A stretch of DNA of 64,000 nt, from NCBI RefSeq assembly GCF_022678645.1, contig NZ_JALBWV010000026.1, positions 51,863-115,862 of the forward strand, read 5' to 3'. The notes below the pieces were generated by a model. The model did no database searches. It was given only the letters and a program-made list of their open reading frames with translations, and was not told the DNA's origin. Positions 58,968 to 64,000 of the stretch are shown here, one piece after another. How positions within the stretch are numbered: position 1 is the stretch's first letter; every line of letters begins with the position of its first letter. The stretch comes from Saccharopolyspora soli. Its GTDB lineage: Bacteria; Actinomycetota; Actinomycetes; Mycobacteriales; Pseudonocardiaceae. The translations under genes were made by a program, and so were the position numbers.

Positions 58968-60010
58968 GCCCGGTCCGCCAGGGTGATGACGATCTTGCCG
59001 AAGAAGTCCTTGGCGCCGAAGGCTTTCTGGGCTTCGGGAAGCTCGTGCAGCGGATACGTCTCGGCCAGCAGCGGTGTCAGCTCGCCGCGCGCGATGTGCT
59101 GCCGGAGCAGGGCGAAGTCCTCGTGGGTGCCGAACGACGAACCGATCAGCTGCAGCTGTCGGAGGTAGACCGTGCGCAGATCCGTCTCCACCAGCGGACC
59201 GGCGATGCCACCCGCGACGACGTAACGACCGAGTGGGCCCACCATCCGCAGCAGCGCGGGGAAGTTCGGACCGGCCACCACATCGGCGACGACATCGACG
59301 GCGCCGACCGTCGCCCGCACCGCCGAGTTCAAGTCATCCGAGCTGCGATCCACCGTCGCGTACGCACCCAGTTCCAGCGCTCGCTCCCGCTTCGCCCCGG
59401 CCGTGACCGCTACCGCGCGGGCTCCGCGCAGCGTCGCGAGCTGGATCAGCGCGGAACCGACTCCGCCGGATGCGCCGGTGACCACGACTGTCTCGCCATC
59501 GCGGACCCCCGCTCGGTTCAGCATGCGCATGGCGGTCGTGTAGGCGGTGGGGAAGGTGGCCAGCTCCGCGTCGGTCAGCGCGCTGTCGATCGGGTGGGCG
59601 TTCTGCGCGGGCACGGTCGTGAACTCGGCGAAGCCGCCGTCCCGCTCGCTACCCAGGTATGCCGTGTCGACCAGTTCGCGTTCGCCGCCGGAGTAGAGCA
59701 TCGGGTCGACTATCACCCGCTCACCCAGCCGCGATTCGGGCACGTCCGCGCCGACCCGGTCGATGCGGCCGACCACGTCGGCGCCCTGGATGCGTGGGAA
59801 CTCCAGCGGCTCCCGACGCCAACCCGCGCTCGCCGTCGGGTCCTCGGGCGAGCCGTAGGCACCCTCGCGCGTCCAGATGTCGGTGTTGTTGATCGCCGTC
59901 GCGGCGATCCGGATGCGGACTTCGCCCGGTCCGGCCTGCGGCTCGGGCACGTCTTCCCGGTACTCCAGCTTCTCCGGTCCGCCGAAGCCGGTGAGCAGCA
60001 CAGCGCGCAT
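58964..60010 (-). CDS. Quinone-oxidoreductase-like zinc-independent MDR dehydrogenase
   Basis: This 348-residue enzyme of the medium-chain dehydrogenase/reductase superfamily has the GroES-like N-terminal domain (PGEVRIRIAATAINNTDIW). The NADPH-binding motif is VVVTGASGGVGSALIQLA, near residues 172-190. The zinc-binding Cys and His residues of alcohol dehydrogenases are missing, which fits the quinone oxidoreductase subgroup. The ATG was taken at the family N-terminus. It is the first gene of the operon with the hydrolase, and its promoter overlaps the operators at 60053 and 60107. Confidence 0.9.
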   Translation of the reverse strand: MRAVLLTGFGGPEKLEYREDVPEPQAGPGEVRIRIAATAINNTDIWTREGAYGSPEDPTASAGWRREPLEFPRIQGADVVGRIDRVGADVPESRLGERVIVDPMLYSGGERELVDTAYLGSERDGGFAEFTTVPAQNAHPIDSALTDAELATFPTAYTTAMRMLNRAGVRDGETVVVTGASGGVGSALIQLATLRGARAVAVTAGAKRERALELGAYATVDRSSDDLNSAVRATVGAVDVVADVVAGPNFPALLRMVGPLGRYVVAGGIAGPLVETDLRTVYLRQLQLIGSSFGTHEDFALLRQHIARGELTPLLAETYPLHELPEAQKAFGAKDFFGKIVITLADRA

Positions 60011-60052
60011 TTGGGAACCCTCCGTTCTGAGGTCGGCCGTGGTCCTGTGAGG

Positions 60053-60121
60053 TATACCGACCGGTGTGGTTACAACTGAACCACTAGGTCGGCCTCAGGT
60101 CAACCCACCGGTCGGTATACT
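60053..60121. promoter_or_regulatory. Divergent promoter region with paired TetR operators and tetR -10 box
   Basis: TATACCGACCGGT at 60053-60065 and its perfect inverse ACCGGTCGGTATA at 60107-60119 lie 41 bp apart, between the oxidoreductase and TetR genes. TATACT at 60116-60121 is a consensus -10 box 6 nt before the TetR GTG and overlaps the second arm, so binding there should repress the tetR gene. The left arm would lie within the oxidoreductase promoter. Confidence 0.78.
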
Positions 60122-60127
60122 CACGGC

Positions 60128-60706
60128 GTGGCACAAGCCGGGGAGTTGCTGGAGAAGCTGACGCCTGCTGGGCGGCGGGTGCTCGACGTGGCGGCCGACC
60201 TGTTCTACCGACAGGGCATCCACGCCGTCGGGGTCGAGGCGATCGCCGCCGAAGCCGGGGTCACCAAGAAGACCTTGTACGCGTGCTTCGGTTCGAAGGA
60301 CCAGCTCGTCACGGCGTACCTGGTCGAACGGGACCAGCGCTGGCGGGCGTGGCTGAAGCGGTGGGTCGCCGAGCACGCGACCGCGCCGCGCGAGGAACTG
60401 CTGGCGGTCTTCGACGCGCTCGAAGCGTGGATGGCGCGCGAGGACTTCCGGGGCTGCGGATTCGTCAACGCGCTGGCGGAGATACCGGAACCGACGCACC
60501 CCGCCCGCGACGTGATCATCGGGCAGAAGCGGTGGATGCGCGAGTACTTCGAAAAGCTCGCCGCAGCAGCGGAGATCGCCAACCCCGAGGACTTCGCGGA
60601 CAGCGCCCTGCTGCTCTACGAGGGTGCGACGGTGGCGGCGTCAGCCGACATCAGCGGTGCGGTGCGGCAGGCGCGCAAGGCTGCGGCCATCCTGCTCCGA
60701 GCCTGA
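60128..60706 (+). CDS. TetR-family transcriptional repressor
   Basis: This 192-residue regulator has the N-terminal helix-turn-helix (RVLDVAADLFYRQGIHAVGVEAIAAEAGVTKKTLYACFGSKDQLV, residues 17-60). The C-terminal ligand-binding domain contains WMAREDFRGCGFVNALAEIP, a pattern seen in regulators of the AcrR/TetR_C group. It is divergent from the oxidoreductase-hydrolase operon, and the inverted operator arms between them argue that it represses both itself and that operon. The GTG start follows a leaderless -10 box. It converges with the GntR gene; the two stop codons form TGATCA. Confidence 0.92.
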   Translation: MAQAGELLEKLTPAGRRVLDVAADLFYRQGIHAVGVEAIAAEAGVTKKTLYACFGSKDQLVTAYLVERDQRWRAWLKRWVAEHATAPREELLAVFDALEAWMAREDFRGCGFVNALAEIPEPTHPARDVIIGQKRWMREYFEKLAAAAEIANPEDFADSALLLYEGATVAASADISGAVRQARKAAAILLRA

Positions 60707-61360
60707 TCAGTCCACTTCGGACACGATGGTGCCGCGCAGTGCCTGCACCGCGTGCTGCCGGTGCTCGTCGAGCAGTCGGACCAATTCGTCGGCCCGGCGA
60801 TCCGCGGCTGCGGCGACGATCGAGTCGTGTTCGTGGCGGACGCGCTCGCGGTTGGCGTCGGAGTTGTAGTAGACCGCGCGGTAGGCGTCGGTGGCATCCC
60901 AGAGAGTGCGCACGACGCGCAGCAGGCGCGGCATCCCGGACGGCTCCAGCAGTGCGAAGTGGAAGCGCCGGTTGGCCGCGATCATGGCGACCAGATCGCC
61001 GCTGTCGGCGGCCTTTTCGACGTCCAGCTGGGCGTCGGTGATCCTCGTCAGGTCGGCATCGGTGAACCGCTCGTTGGCCACCCTGGCGGCCTCCGACTCC
61101 AGCAGTTCGCGCATCCGGTAGACCTCCAGCAGATCGCTCAGCGACAGCTCGGCCACCGAGTAGCCCCGGTGCGGCTGGTAGATCACCTGCCCCTCGGCCT
61201 CCAGCGTCTTCAGCGCCTCGCGCAGCGGAACCCGGCTCACGCCCAGGCGTTGGGCGATGGTGTCCTGCCGGATCGGCTGACCCGGTGCCAGTTCGCCGGA
61301 CACGATGGACTTGCGGAGTTCGTCGAGGACGAACTCCTGGGTGGTGGGTGGTCGTCGCAT
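60707..61360 (-). CDS. GntR-family regulator, FCD subgroup
   Basis: This 217-residue regulator has a winged helix at about 8-70 (QEFVLDELRKSIVSGELAPGQPI, IAQRLGVSRVPLREALKTLEAEG). The all-helical FCD ligand domain follows, with the expected Asp and His residues for metal and acid binding (AAEL-type motif ESEAARVANE, NRRFHFALLE, RHEHDSIVAAA). FCD regulators sense organic acids. It is divergent from the CaiB and acyl-CoA dehydrogenase genes, with the palindrome TTGGATCCAA between them. It probably represses that operon in the absence of glutarate or a similar acid. Confidence 0.92.
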   Translation of the reverse strand: MRRPPTTQEFVLDELRKSIVSGELAPGQPIRQDTIAQRLGVSRVPLREALKTLEAEGQVIYQPHRGYSVAELSLSDLLEVYRMRELLESEAARVANERFTDADLTRITDAQLDVEKAADSGDLVAMIAANRRFHFALLEPSGMPRLLRVVRTLWDATDAYRAVYYNSDANRERVRHEHDSIVAAAADRRADELVRLLDEHRQHAVQALRGTIVSEVD

Positions 61361-61401
61361 CTACGGCTCCCCAGCGTCTTGACCCTTGGTCGCACCACTG
61401 T

Positions 61402-61417
61402 ATATTGGATCCAAAAT
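61402..61417. promoter_or_regulatory. Candidate GntR operator
   Basis: TTGGATCCAA is a perfect 10-bp palindrome at 61405-61414, and the outer bases extend it to 14 of 16 matched positions. It lies in the 131-bp gap between the divergent GntR and CaiB genes, 41 bp before the GntR start. Confidence 0.65.
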
Positions 61418-61491
61418 CACCGTGATGCAAGCCACTGGTAGATCGGGACGTTGCTCAGCTGCCCCGACTCGCCGGGCAGGAAGGTGGGTGC

Positions 61492-62670
61492 ATGCAGACG
61501 CTGCCGATGGATGGCGTGGTCGTCGCGGACTTCAGCCGGGTCCTGGCGGGCCCCTACGCGACCATGCTGTTGGCCGATCTCGGCGCGACCGTGATCAAGG
61601 TGGAGCGGCCCGGTGGCGGGGACGACACGCGTTCCTGGGGGCCACCGTGGACCGAGCACAGCTCCTCCTACTTCGAGTCGGTCAACCGCGGCAAGCGCAG
61701 CATCACCCTCGACCTCGGCGACCCGCAGGACCAGGAGTCCGCCCGCGAGCTGATCCGCCGCGCCGACGTCCTGGTGGAGAACTTCCGGTCCGGCTCGCTG
61801 GCCCGCTACGGGCTGGACTACGACAGCGCGCGGGAGATCAACCCGCGGCTGATCTACACCTCGATATCCGGGTTCGGCAGCAAGGACGGCGCCGACCTGC
61901 CTGGTTACGACTTCGTGGTGCAGGCGCTCGGCGGGCTGATGAGCATCACCGGTGAGCCGGACGGTCCACCGACCAAGGTCGGGGTGGCCGTGGTGGACGT
62001 GCTCACCGGCAAGGATGCGGCGCTGGGCATCATGGCCGCGCTGCGGCACCGCGAACTCACCGGCCGCGGCCAGCACGTCGAGGTGAACCTGCTGTCCAGC
62101 CTGTTGGCATCGCTGGTCAACCAGATGAGCAGCCTGCTGACCACCGGTATCGCGCCACGGCGGATGGGCAACCGGCACCCGAGCATCGCCCCGTACGAGG
62201 CCCTGCGCTGCGAGGACGCCTTCCTGGCCGTGGCGATCGGCAACGACGGGCAGTTCCGCAAGCTGGGCGAAGCGCTCGGACTCGTCGCGTTGGCCGACGA
62301 TCCGCGGTTCGCGACGAACGCGCAGCGGGTCGCCAACCGCGAGGAACTGGCGCGGCAACTGGAAAACGTGCTCGGTGCGCGGACCGCGGCGGACTGGCAG
62401 CAGCGCCTGCAACGCGTGGGCATCGCATGCGGTCAGGTCAACGACCTCTCGCGGGCGGTGCACTACGCCGAGTCGCTGGGTTTGCGGCCGATGGTCGATC
62501 CCGGCGGGGGTGCGGCCATGCAGGTGCGCATGCCCATCGACTTCTCGGACCACGGCAGCGCCGAGGTGACCGCGCCGCCGAGGCTCGGCGAGCACACCAA
62601 GGAAGTGCTCGCCTGGCTTGAGGATGCCGAGCAACAACTTTCCCCCATCGTGGCAAGGAGGAACTCGTGA
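61492..62670 (+). CDS. CaiB/BaiF family (class III) CoA-transferase
   Basis: This 392-residue enzyme moves CoA between carboxylic acids via an Asp-bound intermediate. GVVVADFSRVLAGPYATMLLADLGATVIKVERPGGGDDTR is the family N-terminus. RADVLVENFRSGSLARYGLDY and ISGFGSKDGADLPGYDFVVQALGGLMSITGEPDGPPTKVGV, the latter with the catalytic Asp in PGYD, follow. The neighbour is a glutaryl-CoA-dehydrogenase-like gene, so the acceptor may be glutarate (as in succinyl-CoA:glutarate CoA-transferase). The start is ATG. It overlaps the next gene by 4 bp. Confidence 0.92.
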   Translation: MQTLPMDGVVVADFSRVLAGPYATMLLADLGATVIKVERPGGGDDTRSWGPPWTEHSSSYFESVNRGKRSITLDLGDPQDQESARELIRRADVLVENFRSGSLARYGLDYDSAREINPRLIYTSISGFGSKDGADLPGYDFVVQALGGLMSITGEPDGPPTKVGVAVVDVLTGKDAALGIMAALRHRELTGRGQHVEVNLLSSLLASLVNQMSSLLTTGIAPRRMGNRHPSIAPYEALRCEDAFLAVAIGNDGQFRKLGEALGLVALADDPRFATNAQRVANREELARQLENVLGARTAADWQQRLQRVGIACGQVNDLSRAVHYAESLGLRPMVDPGGGAAMQVRMPIDFSDHGSAEVTAPPRLGEHTKEVLAWLEDAEQQLSPIVARRNS

Positions 62671-63863
62671 TGGGTGCCGGTGCGAAACGTCCCGCGTTCG
62701 ACCCGCGCGATCCGCTGGGGATCGACGCCGAATTCAGCCCGGAGCAGCTCGCGATCCGCGACAGTGTGCGCGCGCTGTGCCGGGACCACGTGCGGCCGCA
62801 CGTCGCGGAGTGGTTCGAGCGCGGCGAATTCCCGCAGGCCCGGGAGGTGGCGCGGGAGCTGGGCAAGCTCGGTGTGCTCGGCATGCACCTGGAGGGCTAC
62901 GGTTGCGCGGGACTGTCCGCAGTGGACTACGGGATCGCCTGCGAGGAACTGGAAGCCTGCGACTCCGGGTTGCGCTCGCTGGTCTCGGTGCAGGGCTCGC
63001 TGGCGATGTTCGCCATCTGGCGCTGGGGTTCCGAGGAGCAGAAGCAGCACTGGCTGCCGCAGATGGCCGCGGGTGAGGCGCTCGGCTGCTTCGGCCTGAC
63101 CGAGCCGGACCACGGCTCCGACCCCGCCTCGATGCGCACTGCCGCGCGCCGCGATGGCTCCGACTGGGTGCTCAACGGGCGCAAGATGTGGATCACCAAC
63201 GGTTCGATCGCGTCGGTCGCCGTGGTGTGGGCGCAAACCGACGAAGGGGTGCGCGGTTTCGTCGTCCCGACCGACACGCCGGGCTTCGCCGCGCCGGAGA
63301 TCAAGCACAAGCTGTCCTTGCGCGCCTCGGTGACCAGCGAGCTGGTGCTCGACGACGTCCGGCTGCCCGCTGATGCGGTGCTGCCGGAGGTCACCGGCCT
63401 GCGCGGGCCGCTGTCCTGCCTCAACGAGGCGCGCTACGGCATCGTGTGGGGCGCGGTCGGTGCCGCGCGGAACTGCCTGGAGACCGCGCTGGACTACGCG
63501 ACCACCCGCGAGCAGTTCGGTCGGCCGATCGGCGGTTTCCAGCTCACCCAGGCCAAACTCGCCGACATGGCCATCAGGGTCCAAAATGGACGATTGCTGT
63601 CGCTGCACCTCGGCAAGCGCAAGGACGCGGGTGAGCTGATCCCGCAGCAGGTGAGCTTCGGCAAGCTCGACAACGTGCGCGGAGCGCTGGAGGTGGCGCG
63701 GACCGCGCGAACCATCCTGGGCGCCAACGGGATTTCGCTGGAATACCCGGTGATCCGGCACATGACGAACCTGGAGTCGGTGCTGACCTACGAAGGCACC
63801 AGCGAAATGCACGCCCTAACCATCGGCCAAGCCCTAACCGGCCTCTCCGCCTTCCGCTCCTGA
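62667..63863 (+). CDS. Acyl-CoA dehydrogenase of the glutaryl-CoA dehydrogenase type
   Basis: This 398-residue FAD enzyme matches glutaryl-CoA dehydrogenases, which oxidise and decarboxylate glutaryl-CoA to crotonyl-CoA. CFGLTEPDHGSDPASM and NGRKMWITNGSIASVAVVWA are the FAD and substrate motifs. The end TYEGTSEMHALTIGQALTG holds the catalytic Glu in YEGT and closely follows the human pattern YEGTHDIHAL. The GTG overlaps the CoA-transferase stop; AAGGAGG lies 5 nt upstream of it, and an ATG one codon on is possible. CoA-transferase, dehydrogenase and GntR together point to glutarate breakdown. Confidence 0.93.
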   Translation: MMGAGAKRPAFDPRDPLGIDAEFSPEQLAIRDSVRALCRDHVRPHVAEWFERGEFPQAREVARELGKLGVLGMHLEGYGCAGLSAVDYGIACEELEACDSGLRSLVSVQGSLAMFAIWRWGSEEQKQHWLPQMAAGEALGCFGLTEPDHGSDPASMRTAARRDGSDWVLNGRKMWITNGSIASVAVVWAQTDEGVRGFVVPTDTPGFAAPEIKHKLSLRASVTSELVLDDVRLPADAVLPEVTGLRGPLSCLNEARYGIVWGAVGAARNCLETALDYATTREQFGRPIGGFQLTQAKLADMAIRVQNGRLLSLHLGKRKDAGELIPQQVSFGKLDNVRGALEVARTARTILGANGISLEYPVIRHMTNLESVLTYEGTSEMHALTIGQALTGLSAFRS

Positions 63864-63893
63864 CCCCCGTAGCCCCGCGAGAGGTCGAGAAAT

Positions 63894-63926
63894 GAGTGAA
63901 GGGCACCTCTGACCGGGTTACCCGGT
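63894..63926. repeat. R1 palindromic repeat, copy 4 (truncated)
   Basis: GAGTGAAGGGCACCTCTGACCG and the loop TTA match the left arm and loop of the other R1 copies, and ACCGGG/CCCGGT close the tip. After CCCGGT at 63926 the sequence leaves the repeat; the expected GGTGCCCTTCACTC is missing. It lies 31 bp after the acyl-CoA dehydrogenase stop. Confidence 0.75.
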
Positions 63927-64000
63927 TGTTCAGTCTTGGGTGATGTGACGCGGTTTGTGTCTCGGTGGTGGTGACACACCCGGGCTGGGTGATGTTGCGT
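63927..64000. other. Right window edge: possible insertion-sequence end
   Basis: The sequence after the truncated R1 contains the direct repeat TGGGTGATGT at about 63937 and 63985, and GTGTC/GACAC inverted arms. Nothing more can be read because the window ends. A mobile element that interrupted R1 is the simplest explanation, but no transposase is visible. Confidence 0.35.

Noticed and set aside
1..64000. tRNA, rRNA, CRISPR array, riboswitch or complete insertion sequence
   Set aside because: None was recognised on either strand. Only a possible insertion-sequence end at the right edge remains.

Overview
The window is high-GC actinobacterial DNA, most likely from a Pseudonocardiales genus such as Saccharopolyspora. 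The evidence is strong G/C bias at third codon positions, many GTG starts, leaderless promoters with a TAnnnT -10 box 6-9 nt before the start codon, coproporphyrin-type heme genes, a WXG100 module and an actinobacterial Asp23 cluster. From memory of the gene families (no alignment was run), the backbone follows the Mycobacterium tuberculosis order Rv2699c to Rv2670c: DUF4193, DUF3093, dut, DUF3710, OB-fold, DUF3159, ceoC/ceoB, APC permease, TrmA-like methylase, dxs, RNase D, DUF3000, hemE/hemY/hemQ, msrB, secreted hydrolase, ribD-like reductase, zapE.

Layout. 0.5-9.6 kb holds nucleotide-pool, K+-uptake (TrkA/Ceo) and RNA-methylation genes. 9.7-13.8 kb is an insert with two related membrane proteins and a type VII-like module (YbaB, WXG100, long WXG-like protein). 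14-19.4 kb has dxs, a two-component pair, and an ECF42-type sigma factor with its DGPF partner. 19.6-23.1 kb is a fatty-acid oxidation operon (fadA-fadB) behind two identical palindromic operators. 23.2-33.9 kb has RNase D, an orphan LuxR regulator, DUF3000, the heme genes, a VapBC pair, MsrB, an AlkZ-like protein and small membrane proteins. 34 kb holds an unannotated 34-codon cysteine-rich peptide gene, then a secreted TAP-like hydrolase that seems to lack its nucleophile. 36-46.5 kb has a drug/metabolite exporter, PanE-like reductase, LigC-type ligase, a seven-gene Asp23 envelope-stress cluster, the RibD-like reductase, ZapE, an ornithine aminotransferase and a lactonase. 46.7-54.8 kb has a Ser/Thr kinase, a sugar ABC transporter, a TRIC-like channel, a peroxiredoxin and a serine hydrolase. 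54.8-64 kb has LtrA, an Nei-type glycosylase, 3-hydroxybutyryl-CoA dehydrogenase, a TetR-controlled oxidoreductase/hydrolase pair, and a GntR-controlled CaiB/acyl-CoA dehydrogenase pair that resembles glutarate catabolism.

Three dispersed non-coding repeat families are visible. R3 is a MITE-like element of up to about 200 bp; all four copies lie between convergent genes, and one carries a nested 95-bp palindromic insertion. R1 is a palindrome of about 47-51 bp with arms up to 22 bp; R2 is a palindrome of about 42 bp. Every convergent gap longer than about 70 bp in the window contains an R1 or R3 copy. The last R1 copy, at the right edge, is cut off mid-element, possibly by an insertion sequence that runs out of the window.

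The most novel item is the short gene at 34072-34176. It has a strong ribosome binding site, and its product ends in two CxCCSSC motifs joined by TGPS. No RiPP-maturation genes are nearby. No rRNA, tRNA or CRISPR array was recognised.
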